Assembly: GCA_018806915.1 (NCBI GenBank)
Contig: JAGKQI010000091.1
Location: forward strand, 2,914,001 to 2,978,000
Origin: Phytophthora colocasiae
Lineage: Eukaryota > Oomycota > Peronosporomycetes > Peronosporales > Peronosporaceae
DNA length: 64,000 bases
Reading direction: 5' to 3'
Positions 39,184-49,974 of this stretch are shown here, piece by piece. Under the pieces are notes generated by a model. The model did not search any database. It had not been told where the DNA came from and worked only from the letters and a program-made list of their open reading frames with translations. Each line of letters opens with the position of its first letter. Within the stretch, counting starts at the first letter, position 1. Made by a program: the position numbers and the translations under genes.

Positions 39184-41403
39184 ATGGCGACTACGACGGG
39201 GCCTACGACGTCTGTAGCTCAGCTACATGATGTAGATCTGCGTAAGGTAGTGCAGGATAAAGTGTTACTTCAGATGGTGAAGCACGTGACGCAGCTTACG
39301 CGTGGGTGGGTGGTTATGGTCGTGGATGACGAAGCTACGCGTAGTTTGACCCAAGTAACCCGTATGAGCGAATTAACGGACTGTGGTGTGTCTCTATTGG
39401 AGCGTATGGAGCTGGAGCGCCAACCGTTCCCTGAGATGAACGTGGTGTACTTCATTGCCCCTACGACATCTAATATGCGTCGACTGGCGAAAGACTTTGA
39501 AGACCCTAATAAACCCAAGTACAACGACGTGTACCTTTACTTCCTGTATCATGCAGGTGAAGATGTGCTCGGTGAGCTCAAGGATGCACCTGCTGCGTTA
39601 CTTCAGAGACTCAAAGCTCTGCAGGAGGTCAATGTGGACTTTTTGGCTCTTGAGAAGTGTGCATTCACCTTTGGGATGGCTGAAGCTTTTCATACTTTGT
39701 ACTCTCCAACCGTCAAGAAGAGTGAGAGTGAGAAACTCATGCAGTTAATCAGCAGCAAATTGGTGTCTGTATGTGCTACGTTAGAGGAGTATCCGTACGT
39801 GCGCTACCGAGCTGGACATCCTCGAATGGAGATGTTGGCGCAGATGTTCCAGAACAAGATGAACGACTATTTGGCGCAGAATTCGAGCTTCTCGTACGCA
39901 CCTAAGCGAGGCACATTGCTGTTTATCGATCGTGGACAAGATATGGTTTCGCCTTTGATGCATGAGAGCACGTTTCAGGCCATGGCGTATGATCTGTTAG
40001 AGGTGAAGGACGATCAGATCTCGTACGAAGCTGAGACGAATTTGGGGACCACGACCAAGACAGCATTTCTGAACGAAAATGATAAGCAGTGGGTGGAGTT
40101 TCGACATACGCATATTGCCAAAGTCAGCACGGAGATCGGCAAGCGTATGGCGACATTGTCGGCTTCCAATGCAGGCACGTCACTAGGTCGAGGCAAAAGC
40201 ACGGATCTGCAAGCTATGGCTGCCGGACTACGTGAGTTACCGGAATACCGTGAAATGCTGGGAAAGTTGTCCCAGCATTTGTTCTTAGCGGGCAAAATCA
40301 TGGAGATTTTCACTTCGACAGCGTTGCTGGAGGCTTCGAACATTGAACAAACCCTCGCAACTGGGGTAGAAGAATCCGGAAAGAAGTTGAAGCACGTAAC
40401 AGTTGCAAAACAGCTTGAAGAAGTCTTCAGAGACCCTAAATTGACTGAGAAAGACCGCTTTCGAGTTGCGGCAGTGTTTTCTCTAACTCAAGATGCGATG
40501 AAGGAAGCAGAACGCAACAAGGTCATGCAAAGTGCGGCACTATCCAAGAAACACGAAACTATTCTACAGAACATGCTACTGGTGGCTGGAGCAGACCTGT
40601 ACAAGCAGAATGGCAACTCTTTGATCTCCAGTGAAGAACTGAAATTGGCGACGAAGAAAGCTGAAGCAGTCGAGTACTCCAATGCGCGTTATGATCCTAA
40701 AATCAAGTCAATTGTGACCAACGCACTGAAGCGGACTCTCGATGAGATGGAATACCCATACATCATTACTCCACCTCCTCAGAGCCCAACAGGTGATGAC
40801 TCCAAGAAGGGACCGGTTTCCCTACGGAAGTACGTGCTGTTTATGGAGGATTTTAACTATAACTCTCTAACACTTGTTGCAGGAAAAACGCTGGTAAGGG
40901 TAAAACGCAGGAGACTACCCAGGTAAGAGTCAAAACCTTAACCTAAAGTAAGGGGTTTCGACTTGAACTAACATCGTTTTAACAGGAGAGTGAACAGTTT
41001 ACCGGCGAAAAGATGATTGTGTTCGTGAGTGGTGGGGCGACATATTCGGAGGTAAGTGATGAACTCATGAGTGGGTACATTGTTTCATCAATCTTGTCCT
41101 TATTTTTCCCTTACAGCTTCGCAGTATCTATGAAATTCGCAATGAAGAAAAGCGCGATGTGATCTTGGGAACAACAGCATTGCTATCCCCACCGACATTC
41201 ATCGAATCGCTTGCGACACTCAAAGAAACCAACCCAACGCCTTCCACTAGGTTCGTCAACTAAACCATACTGCCTGGCGTCCATGTTTGCTGATAAATCG
41301 TTGTTGCAGTGGTCAAGGCGCAGAGGTGATGCCCCTTACGAGTGGTGAAATTCACCTTCAAGTGGAAGCGCAACAGATGAAAATCCCGACTCTAACGCAG
41401 TGA
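39184..41403 (+). CDS. Sec1/Munc18-family vesicle fusion protein
   Basis: Five exons are modelled: 39184-40829, 40883-40922, 40986-41051, 41117-41250 and 41310-41403 (659 residues). SM proteins bind syntaxin-type SNAREs and drive vesicle fusion at the plasma membrane. Family landmarks are KVVQDKVLLQMVKHVT, LLERMELERQPFPEMNVVYF, the hallmark FIDRGQDMVSPLMHESTFQA, MAYDLLEV and the late MIVFVSGGATYSELRSIYEI. The DRG..D..SPL..E.T.QAM motif favours the Sec1/Munc18 branch over Vps45, Sly1 or Vps33. The first intron (40830-40882, donor GTACGT) must be removed to keep the frame. The unspliced frame would end at 40926. The start at 39184 matches the beginning of conserved sequence. Confidence 0.88.
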
Positions 41404-41571
41404 TTCAAACCAATTCCTCATTGCATATCCGCTAAACACACAATTCCATTTAACCCTTACGAAATTTCACTGACGTGTCGTCCACCACCACTTCCTCTGA
41501 TTGGTCAAAACTGATATTTTGTATACACTTCAGTATACACCCGATCTAAAAAGCTCACTTCTCATTTCACC

Positions 41572-41581
41572 AGGTACCTCC
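41572..41581 (+). promoter_or_regulatory. Inr-like start element
   Basis: TCATTTCACC resembles the oomycete initiator without the following FPR. It is 50 bp upstream of the ATG at 41622. An inverted repeat GTATACACTTCAGTATAC lies at about 41521. Confidence 0.35.
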
Positions 41582-41621
41582 CAAGACCACCCGAGATCCT
41601 CCTAAATCTTTCAATTCTTCC

Positions 41622-42911
41622 ATGCGTATTGCTCGTTGGACGCTTCTAGCAGCTGCTTTGGCTGTATCTGTGTACGCTAAAGGAGCTCCAGCTAAAGACA
41701 AAGTCGAGTGCGCATCCCCCAGTGTCGTAAAGGACTTCAAGTCGAAGATCGCAGATCTGACCAAGTCCAACGCCGCTCTGCAGCTCCAAGTGGACTCCCA
41801 GGAGAAGGACCAGACGCAATTACTAGCTGATGTAGCTCAGGAACATGAAAAGATCGTACTTAAGCTACAGGAAGAGATTTCTACTCTGCAGAAGGACGTT
41901 GAGACACTGGAGAAGGATGTAACTAAGGAGAAAAAAGCAGTGGAGAAAGCTGAAGCAGAACTGAAGAATGCTCTGGCCAAGCTTAACGGAGAAGCCAAGA
42001 GAATTGCAGAAATGGACGGTGATGTCACTAAACTGGAAGAGCAATTGACCAAGGAGAGAGCGGAGCTTAAGGCGGCGCTGGCAAAGCTAGCGGATGAAAC
42101 GAAGAAGACGACGCAACTGGAGAAGACCCACCAGAACGTGGAGAAGAAGAACAAAGCTCTTTTGAAGGAGCTGAGTGAAGCCAAGTCTGTGGAACTGTCG
42201 ATGGCTTCTTTGTTGTCATTATATTATGATGACGCACTGGTGCTGGCTGAGCAAGCGGTGGAGTACACTCAGGAGAAGCTGAACGAGCAGTCTGGCACGT
42301 TGGAACAGGTGCAGACCCACATTGAAACGGCCAAGAAGACGGCGTGTGATAAGAGCAGCCAGTTCTACAAAGAGAACCTGGCTGCTACATTAGATCCGAT
42401 CCTGGCAGATGTCCACAAGACGGTGAATCCGATCTTCGAGGACATGCACAAGACGGTGAACCCACATGTGGAGAAGTACCTGCCAATTGTGCAGAATGAA
42501 GTTACGAAAGCTAAGAACCAAGTGAGTGTGTACTCGCAGGAGGCACTGCGTCGTGCCAAGCTCGCGCGTATTGATGCCATCACACTGCTGGAACAGAACG
42601 AGCATGTGGCACAACACGCTCAGAAGGTGATTGATGGTGTGCTGATTGTGCTGGCTGTTCCGTTGGTCCTGTTCCAGATCCGTCTTGCCTTGCGTATTGT
42701 GTGGTGGTTGCTAACGACCACACTATGCTTGGCAACTTGTGGACTGTGCTGTGGATCGCGCAAGCGCAGCGCGAAAGTAAAGCGTAAATCCGCCAAGAAG
42801 TCGGCAGCAATCGATCAGAGCTTGAACGCTCCTTTGAACGGACCGACGAAGAAGACAACCCCTACCAAGGCGACAATTCAGAAACGTGGCAGCAAAAAGG
42901 GCAAGAACTAG
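41622..42911 (+). CDS. Secretory-pathway coiled-coil membrane protein
   Basis: This 429-residue protein has no recognised family. A signal peptide (MRIARWTLLAAALAVSVYAK) is followed by a long coiled coil (residues about 35-200, Lys/Glu-rich heptads such as EEISTLQKDVETLEKDVTKE). A middle helical part has a near-repeat (HKTVNPIFEDMHKTVNPHVE). Near residue 345-385 is a double hydrophobic stretch (VLIVLAVPLVLFQIRLALRI and LLTTTLCLATCGLCCG). The end is a strongly basic tail (KRSAKVKRKSAKKSA). It is probably a type I membrane protein of the ER or Golgi with a lumenal coiled coil and a cytosolic basic tail. The role is unknown, though the arrangement is suggestive of a tether. Confidence 0.65.
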   Translation: MRIARWTLLAAALAVSVYAKGAPAKDKVECASPSVVKDFKSKIADLTKSNAALQLQVDSQEKDQTQLLADVAQEHEKIVLKLQEEISTLQKDVETLEKDVTKEKKAVEKAEAELKNALAKLNGEAKRIAEMDGDVTKLEEQLTKERAELKAALAKLADETKKTTQLEKTHQNVEKKNKALLKELSEAKSVELSMASLLSLYYDDALVLAEQAVEYTQEKLNEQSGTLEQVQTHIETAKKTACDKSSQFYKENLAATLDPILADVHKTVNPIFEDMHKTVNPHVEKYLPIVQNEVTKAKNQVSVYSQEALRRAKLARIDAITLLEQNEHVAQHAQKVIDGVLIVLAVPLVLFQIRLALRIVWWLLTTTLCLATCGLCCGSRKRSAKVKRKSAKKSAAIDQSLNAPLNGPTKKTTPTKATIQKRGSKKGKN

Positions 42912-43232
42912 GGAGCTTCTGTGCATGCTGCAAGCAGCAAATGCTACGTTTTATTAACCAGGGGTATCGTGTATTTCTGTTGCGAGACCACAGGAAGTCC
43001 GCCAATCTATAGGCGATAATGAACAACAGCTCAAACCTTCTACCTCACCTCTTTACCGGTTCCCTACAGCGGACAGTCAATCTCGTCCAGATCTCCTACA
43101 AAGTCGTGTTGGTTGTGTCCATGCATTAGAGGTCCCGTTGTCCGAGAAATCTCTACAATGAGTTTGTTCTGGAATTCGCCTACGGAAGCATCGTATGTTC
43201 TCATATATGATGAGCTGGTTGGGGACAATACT
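42912..43232. other. Intergenic to retrotransposon insertion
   Basis: No gene is seen between the coiled-coil gene and the left edge of the YR retrotransposon. Confidence 0.4.
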
Positions 43233-43425
43233 ATTGGTCTTTTGGATGCAGGCGAAAAGGTATTTTTCACAAGAGAGCCGAGGTCGGAATCGGCATCAAT
43301 TCTTATCGGCGTCGACAGCTCTAAAGTTAGACCAGGCAAGCAGCTCACAGTCTCAGTCTCAACAGCCCATTTCCAGTTTTCCACTCGCCAGAACACAAGC
43401 CTCCCAGCGTCGCCACAATCTTTGA
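43233..43425 (+). repeat. Left split repeat A1
   Basis: The 193-bp sequence beginning ATTGGTCTTTTGGATGCAGG is repeated at 48791-48983 and 49128-49320. The only visible difference is ATC versus GTC near 43304. Confidence 0.85.
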
Positions 43426-43426
43426 G

Positions 43427-44293
43427 ATGGTCCGAACACTGCTGCTACTACTCCCCATGGACGTAAAGAACCTAACAATCGACGGACCGCGCTATGCTCA
43501 AGTGACATCGCATCACGGAGACGCTGTGCAAGTTACGCTACTTGGCCGGTCAAACGATGAACAGCGTATACCGACGAGGATCTCAGCCGAAATCGTCGCT
43601 GCTCGAACTGTCCCTAATACAGAATTACAGGGAGGGTGTCCGGGTGTTAAGCTGTTCCGACCCGTGTATTGGCGTGGCGATGGAATCTTCCGGCATGGTC
43701 AAATTACAGCTTATAATACGAGCACCTATACAGTGCGCACAGAGGATCAGACGTTTGAAGTCCCACTCAGCGACCCTATCGAAATCGCCCCCGTAATTGC
43801 TGTCCTTCTCTGGAGTACTGAATTACTACCACAAATTAAAACAGTGGATGATCTCAAAGAGGCACACAGCAAAATCTTAAACAGGGTTTTGGGCGAGAAT
43901 GGCGTCCGGGCGACAAAATCAATCGCAAGCCTCCTGGCAGGAGTCGCCACAGGCCAATCAAGACCATCTCCGTCAGATCTGGTCCCGTGGACATGCCCCT
44001 CAACAGGAGAAGAGAAGCTGTTAAGTGTGGGTGACGTTGTCGCTTATGCTTTCTACATGGATGGCGGTAGAAACGTCCCCACCAATGTTCATCTCGGAGC
44101 GACTTTTGTCGATGGCCCTTCCACCCGCCCAGCACAACTCCCACAATCGACCCGCGGCCGTCAACGAACATCGACAATCCATCGACGAGTTTCGCTATTG
44201 TCAACACAGCGCAACAGTCCAATCCCATCACAGACCAACGCTAGTACCGTAGCAGCTCGAGTACTCCGCCAGAACATCAAGTCACATACGTAG
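43427..44293 (+). CDS. YR retrotransposon ORF1 (gag-region, unknown)
   Basis: This 288-residue frame starts one base after A1. It contains two similar short-strand segments (YAQVTSHHGDAVQVTLLG and YWRGDGIFRHGQITAYNTST) that could be small barrel folds, then a Ser/Thr/Arg-rich tail. No zinc knuckle is present; that occurs in the next frame. It overlaps the next coding block by frame change, so the two may once have been one gag protein. No function is assigned. Confidence 0.5.
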   Translation: MVRTLLLLLPMDVKNLTIDGPRYAQVTSHHGDAVQVTLLGRSNDEQRIPTRISAEIVAARTVPNTELQGGCPGVKLFRPVYWRGDGIFRHGQITAYNTSTYTVRTEDQTFEVPLSDPIEIAPVIAVLLWSTELLPQIKTVDDLKEAHSKILNRVLGENGVRATKSIASLLAGVATGQSRPSPSDLVPWTCPSTGEEKLLSVGDVVAYAFYMDGGRNVPTNVHLGATFVDGPSTRPAQLPQSTRGRQRTSTIHRRVSLLSTQRNSPIPSQTNASTVAARVLRQNIKSHT

Positions 44294-44334
44294 CATCTTC
44301 TTCCGGGGAGGAGGATAACGATGATGTTGACCCT

Positions 44335-45618
44335 GTGAGTTCTCGTTTCACGGATCTGCTTAACGCAATAAGCGACGACACACCAGCCCCAAAACGCCGC
44401 CGTACAGCAGAGGTGCGTTCGTCAAAGGTGGTGGAAACAAATCCTGCAACGATCACACAAGCTCCTGTCACCGTCAATCCTTCCCCATCCGACCCAGTCC
44501 AAGCCCTACTGGAAATGTTAGCCCCGTTAGTATCGACGTACACACAGCAACGACTACAACCCTCGGCTCCTCAAGGCGAACCAACCAGACACACAAAAGA
44601 AGACACAGCACGGACAGCGCCACCGATCTTGACGAGCCCATCTGACCTGATTCCAGTGAATGATTCTGCGGGAAGGCAACATCAATTCTTTCGCCCGTCT
44701 CCACCTCAACAAGATGTACACGACGCGATATCGGCTCCAGCATTTATAGGTAAGGACACTGACGTTTATATGGACTATGTAAGGACCTCAAAAGCGACCA
44801 AGTTCCTGGCGCACCCAGCAATTACGTCTCGACTGCACGACATAGAGTTCGGCGTCTGCGATTTATCCGTTCTGCACTTCCCCAGATTTGACCTCGACAC
44901 GCAACTCGACCGTAAGAAGGCGAAAGCAACTAGCATGCGAAATTTCTCTTCAAAATCCGAGCTTCCAGAACTTCCAGACCGACCAGAATATCGTGACCTA
45001 GTGGAGTCACTTGCAGTATTGTACGCCTTCGCGAAAGAATTTTTCAACCACGAGACACGAGACCTCTTTGCAGCGGCGAAAGATTTTGGAGAACAACTGG
45101 AAGATTTTGCACCGTGGAGCTCCTACGAAGTACACATTCTAGCGTTCTGGTTCTCGAACGTGCTTGGCTCTTATCGTTTAGCTGTTATCAACGACATACG
45201 GGCGGGAACGAACACGAGAAACTTGATTAGCGCACGTTTCAATATGCAAGATCCAGAACTCGCCGGGCTCCTCTTCAAGGCCTCACGAATTCGTCCTCAA
45301 CAACAGACACCAGCGACGGAGAGGAGACAACACGCCGGGACTATAGGATCAGGGAGAACCTACAGCACAGCACCAGTTGGGGTCAAGTCAAAACGAAAAG
45401 AGCACAAAGTCCCCGAGGCCGTCTACAAACTTATTCCGAAGCATGAAGGACGTCAACTATGTTTACGGTACACGTCGACACAAGGATGTCCGTCAGGCAG
45501 TGAACGGTGCTACGTAAGCTATTTAGCTCATTTCGATCCCCCGTCACTACCTGAGGTCGTCGCAAACTACGTTCGAGAGAAATACGGTGGTGTTCGAGAC
45601 TTCTCCAAACAGGAATGA
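44335..45618 (+). CDS. YR retrotransposon gag-like protein
   Basis: This 427-residue frame has a basic N-terminus (APKRRRTAEV), a Pro/Gln-rich linker and a helical middle (MDYVRTSKATKFLAHPAI, YRDLVESLAVLYAFAKEFFN). A cysteine cluster lies near the C-terminus (QLCLRYTSTQGCPSGSERC followed by His), like the zinc-binding motif of DIRS-type gag. It would package the element RNA in virus-like particles. The assumed start at 44335 may be only a reading from a GTG or an upstream frame. Confidence 0.6.
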   Translation: MSSRFTDLLNAISDDTPAPKRRRTAEVRSSKVVETNPATITQAPVTVNPSPSDPVQALLEMLAPLVSTYTQQRLQPSAPQGEPTRHTKEDTARTAPPILTSPSDLIPVNDSAGRQHQFFRPSPPQQDVHDAISAPAFIGKDTDVYMDYVRTSKATKFLAHPAITSRLHDIEFGVCDLSVLHFPRFDLDTQLDRKKAKATSMRNFSSKSELPELPDRPEYRDLVESLAVLYAFAKEFFNHETRDLFAAAKDFGEQLEDFAPWSSYEVHILAFWFSNVLGSYRLAVINDIRAGTNTRNLISARFNMQDPELAGLLFKASRIRPQQQTPATERRQHAGTIGSGRTYSTAPVGVKSKRKEHKVPEAVYKLIPKHEGRQLCLRYTSTQGCPSGSERCYVSYLAHFDPPSLPEVVANYVREKYGGVRDFSKQE

Positions 45619-45627
45619 AGTTTAAGA

Positions 45628-47610
45628 GTGCCGTCGACACGAGGTCACACTCGTGGTGTCGGCTCGAGGGCAGCGGTACGCCAAGTAATCGAGATCCTAG
45701 AAAATCAACTACAGGCGGCAGAGATCGAACGTCAACAAGTGCTGAGTAAGGCCTTCCAAATGGCGGGCATCAAGCCTCCGACGTCTGTACCTATTGCGTT
45801 TATCAAGAACAACAAGCAAACATTCTTGCTGGATCACGAAACCATAACAGCTATGTCGCTGCTTGTGCAGAAAGAAAATCTCACGTTGGCTGAGACGATA
45901 CGGTTGTGGCGAGGTCAAACTACAGCATCTCCGACCCCCAACAAGGCCCTTAACTGCAGTCATTACTCGTGGTTACTTCACGGGTATGAACATCTCGATC
46001 TACTCATAAGTACAGCAACAGTCGGTGTCAGACACGAATTCCAAGTCGATGGCATTCCACACAACGAACCGGTACCAAACCACAAATCCGCATCAGCCAT
46101 GCATAATGCACTAATAAAAAGCATCCGAGATGGTCAATGCAGCGGCGCGTACCTGGTCGTGTCAAGAGAAGCAGCAAAACGATGGAAACTACACTATAGT
46201 CCGTTCGGATGCGTCGAAAAGGCCGACACGGATCCGACAATTGAGGCGAGAGTGATTCACGATCTCTCGTCGCCAACAGGTAGCTCAACCAATGCATGGT
46301 CCGACAAAGAAGACATTCCGAAACTCTTCTACGAGGTGGTCAGCGTCATCGCAAACAGGATCGTCATCCTTAAGAAAGCAAATCCGTCGTTACTGATCAA
46401 ACTGATGAAAGGAGATGTCAAGTCAGCGTACAAAAACCTGCACGTTCACGAAGCCATTAGCGCGTACTTTGCAGGCTCGATCCCCGAAGAAGACGCAGTG
46501 GTAATTGATTTGGCGTTGCCATTCGGTGGACCGGTTCCGCAGCACACTACGGAGTTTTCGGAAAAGCGATTTCGTTTCTCGTCCGCCGTGAAAGTCCAAA
46601 TTCCTCAATCCCGACAGCAAAGACACCACACATTGCTTCTGCTACGACTGGGTGGACGACCACGTACTTGTAGAGCATGACACTGGTGACAGACTGGAAG
46701 CTTGCGACAGCGCGCTCCGCTTAGCAATGGTGGCGGTATTGGGGCCCCGGTCCATCAACAACAAAAAATTTACCGAGTGGTCCACGACTCTCGTCGCGCT
46801 CGGGTTAGAATGGAACACAACCGCTATGACTGTTTCCATGCCAGTCGCAAAGATCCAGAAAGCTCAAGATCGAATAGCAGCAATATTGGCGTCAACTTCC
46901 ACTACAAGGACATCCCTATCGAAGCTTCTCGGCAGTCTTCGGCACGTATGTTCGTGCATCCGACCAGCAAAAGCGTTCTTCCAAAGGTTGGCAACACTAT
47001 GGAAACGGTCGACAAGGCACAAGTCCATCGAAGTTACCAGAGAAGCACGGCTTGATCTCGAGTGGTTTGCTCATATATTGCTTCATGGTCGGTTGCGAGG
47101 GGTACCTCTCGAATACTTCACCGGTTTACCTGATCCGGTGGTTCACTTGTACATGGATGCAAGCAACATCGGCCTGTGCGTTTTGGACCCATCTCGCCGC
47201 GAATTCATACGGCTCCAGTTTGACACCACAGAGATACATCTAATCGAGCAAAACAAGTTCAGCATCAACGTCCGAGAACAACTCAGTGCACTATTAGCAA
47301 TACTTACCTGGGGGAAGCATTGGCGAGCAGTGAACAATCTCTCACTTACCCATGTCCGGTTCTGGATCGACAACACAACGGCAGTAGCGTGGTGCAACAA
47401 ACTGTCCAGTACAAACCCATTTGGACAAGAGATGAACCGAATTATTGGCGCTGCCGAAGCCGAGTGGGGAATCAGGGTGTCCGCGGAACACCTCCCGGGG
47501 TCTACAAACTTTCTGGCCGACCTGGGGTCTCGAGCGTGGTCTGAACCTCAACTCACTCAATGGAACAAACTAACAGCTAATTGGTTGCAGGTACAGGTTT
47601 CAGAGAAGGT
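45628..47610 (+). pseudogene. Reverse transcriptase/RNase H of YR element, frameshifted
   Basis: RT begins in frame 1 (RQVIEILENQLQAAEIERQQ) and shows the early motifs FGCVEKADTDPTIEARVIHD and LMKGDVKSAYKNLHVHEA. At about 46525, just after LALPFGG, the frame shifts and briefly continues in frame 3. At about 46612 it changes again to frame 2, where the catalytic WVDDHVLVEHD is read. Frame 2 continues with LSKLLGSLRHVCSCIRPAKA and an RNase H-like domain (VVHLYMDASNIGLCVL, REQLSALLAILTWGKHW, VRFWIDNTTAVAWCN, GSTNFLADLGSRAW). At least two one-base losses therefore interrupt the enzyme. Confidence 0.75.
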
Positions 47611-48600
47611 GAGGAAGGCCTACGACGGAAGCTGGTCGCCCTTCAACAGCGCTCCCTTGCCGACACCTCGAAACGGCAGTACGAACGAACGTGGAAGCGA
47701 TGGACGGAGTTCTGCTGCCGACTCAGACGTTCACCCTGGCTACCAGAACGGGATCCAGCCACACAGTCTCTTCAACTGGTCTTTCGCCATCGATCGCTGG
47801 TCAACCTCAAACTCAAACAACAAGCCAAACTCTATTTCCTCCATTCAAACCCAGCTTAGCCACGTTAAGTGGTATCACAAGGTCTACGCCGGTTTTGAAC
47901 CCATCATCAGCTCTAGCCATGCCACAGCATTCGGAGGAATGCGGCGAATCAGTCCTCCCCCTCGGCCAAGAACCCTCTCTCATTCACCATGCTCGAGTGG
48001 GTGGCAGACAGAGTCGACTACAAACAACCCAACCATCGCCTCATTTTTGGGGCTGCGCTCGTGGGTTTCTTTTATCTCCTAAGAAGTTCCGAGTACCTGG
48101 CAGTCAAGCGTGGCAGGCATAAATACGCATTGGAAGTTCGCGACGTCGAAGTATTCAATGCTGACGAAAACCCCGCTCTTACGTTCTCCGACGCCACGCA
48201 CGCAGTTGTGACACTCCGCGCCAGCAAAACCGACCAACAAGGAAAAGGAACATCACGGCATTTATGCCGGTCCGGACACCCCCGGGTGTGCCCAGTTTTC
48301 GGGGCGGCACTGCTACTGGAGGTGGCTAAGCTCAACAAACTACGATCTACAGACCCGATATGCTCATTCAGTCAAACACGAATGCTCAAGGCAGAAGAAC
48401 TTTCCAAGATACTGAAAGCAGCAGCGACAGGCACAGGCATCAACCCCAGTCGGGTATCATGTCACTCTCTCCGTAGTGGTGGGGCTTCGGCTCTAATTGC
48501 ACGTGGAGTGGATTCTACTACTATCAAGCTCCACGGACGGTGGAAGTCGAGCGCCTTTCAGCGTTACACGCACTACTCAAAAGATGTGGGGCACCTCTAG
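47581..48600 (+). pseudogene. Tyrosine recombinase of YR element, frameshifted
   Basis: The core-binding part (LADTSKRQYERTWKRWTEFC) is in frame 1 to about 47840. The next segment (LSHVKWYHKVYAGFEP and FGGMRRISPPPRP) is in frame 2 to about 47970. The catalytic domain is in frame 1 again from 47989, with box A FYLLRSSEYLAV, box B CHSLRSGGASAL and the tyrosine in HGRWKSSAFQRYTHYS. All catalytic residues are present, but two frame changes break the protein. It ends 64 bp before the right repeat array. Confidence 0.75.
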
Positions 48601-48664
48601 CAGCATTGATGGCAGGCGAGAGCAACTTGACATCTCGAATTACGAGCATCCCACATCGCAATGG

Positions 48665-49465
48665 GGTTCACGCCTAAGCGTGGCTATCGTGCGATGGCTA
48701 CGTAACTCTCAATGTCATGTTGCTTCTGATCCCCATCTCATGTTGCTACGCTCTCCGTACATCTACGTCACCTAGGCGTATCGACTGAAAATTGGTCTTT
48801 TGGATGCAGGCGAAAAGGTATTTTTCACAAGAGAGCCGAGGTCGGAATCGGCATCAATTCTTGTCGGCGTCGACAGCTCTAAAGTTAGACCAGGCAAGCA
48901 GCTCACAGTCTCAGTCTCAACAGCCCATTTCCAGTTTTCCACTCGCCAGAACACAAGCCTCCCAGCGTCGCCACAATCTTTGACCCACCACTCCACTCCC
49001 TGGTTCACGCCTAAGCGTGGCTATCGTGCGATGGCTACGTAACTCTCAATGTCATGTTGCTTCTGATCCCCATCTCATGTTGCTACGCTCTCCGTACATC
49101 TACGTCACCTAGGCGTATCGACTGAAAATTGGTCTTTTGGATGCAGGCGAAAAGGTATTTTTCACAAGAGAGCCGAGGTCGGAATCGGCATCAATTCTTG
49201 TCGGCGTCGACAGCTCTAAAGTTAGACCAGGCAAGCAGCTCACAGTCTCAGTCTCAACAGCCCATTTCCAGTTTTCCACTCGCCAGAACACAAGCCTCCC
49301 AGCGTCGCCACAATCTTTGACCCACCACTCCACTCCCTGGTTCACGCCTAAGCGTGGCTATCGTGCGATGGCTACGTAACTCTCAATGTCATGTTGCTTC
49401 TGATCCCCATCTCATGTTGCTACGCTCTCCGTACATCTACGTCACCTAGGCGTATCGACTGAAAA
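48665..49465 (+). repeat. Right split-repeat array B1-A2-B2-A3-B3
   Basis: A 337-bp unit is tandemly repeated. B units (about 126 bp, beginning GGTTCACGCCTAAGCGTGGC) start at 48665, 49002 and 49339. A units (193 bp) occupy 48791-48983 and 49128-49320. Each A is followed by a link CCCACCACTCCACTCCCT before the next B. Standard PAT/Ngaro elements have only B1-A2-B2, so one extra A-B unit is present. The two complete 337-bp units look identical. Confidence 0.85.
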
Positions 49466-49974
49466 AATAAGAGGTTTCTCCCTGATGTTTGAGTATGATC
49501 GTAGCAGGAATGAATCTTCTTGGTGAGCATGTTGGACTTACCGAAGCTAATGTGGTCCCTGCAAAGGCACCTCGCGTTGCTTTATCCACGAGCTGATACC
49601 ACACTTTCCTCGTCATAATTAACACCCTGTAATTCAGTGTTGTCTAGGCGAAAACCTTGGCCGAATGTTGTAGTCCGTCGTTGAACATTGAAACTACAGT
49701 AGCTTTCGAAGCAGGGATGAAATGATCTGGATTCTGTCCATCCTCTGAGAAAGTCAAGCTCAAAATGATAGCGTCTGCGCTCTCTCAAATACCACGATTC
49801 CAGGCTGGACCCCCTGGAAATTGCTACGAGCTTGGTTGGAAATTTTTGTCTTGAAAACCTTACCTTGGTGCTGATCTACTTCAGGTCTTTCGTGGTGAAA
49901 TCGCTGCTAGATGTCTCGTGTTGATAATAATGGAAGGCTTGATTCCCCGGCAATATCGGGTGTCTTGACATGAA
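49466..49974. other. Intergenic, nothing recognised
   Basis: This stretch lies between the YR element and the 3' end of the kinase gene. Only short frames without recognisable content are present. Confidence 0.4.

Larger units (their letters stand above)
43233..49465 (+). mobile_element. YR retrotransposon (PAT/Ngaro-type), about 6.2 kb
   Basis: The order is: left repeat A1 (43233-43425), a gag region in two frames, RT-RNase H, a tyrosine recombinase, then a right repeat array B1-A2-B2-A3-B3. Split direct repeats and a YR are the diagnostic combination for PAT/Ngaro-like elements. A1 and A2 are both 193 bp and differ visibly at one base, suggesting young ends. The coding region carries several frameshifts in RT and YR, so this copy is probably not autonomous. 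It inserted between the coiled-coil gene and the TKL kinase gene. Confidence 0.85.

Noticed and set aside
43233..49465. CRISPR-like array from the 337-bp repeats
   Set aside because: Unit length, only two to three copies, and the link to a tyrosine recombinase retrotransposon explain the repeats.
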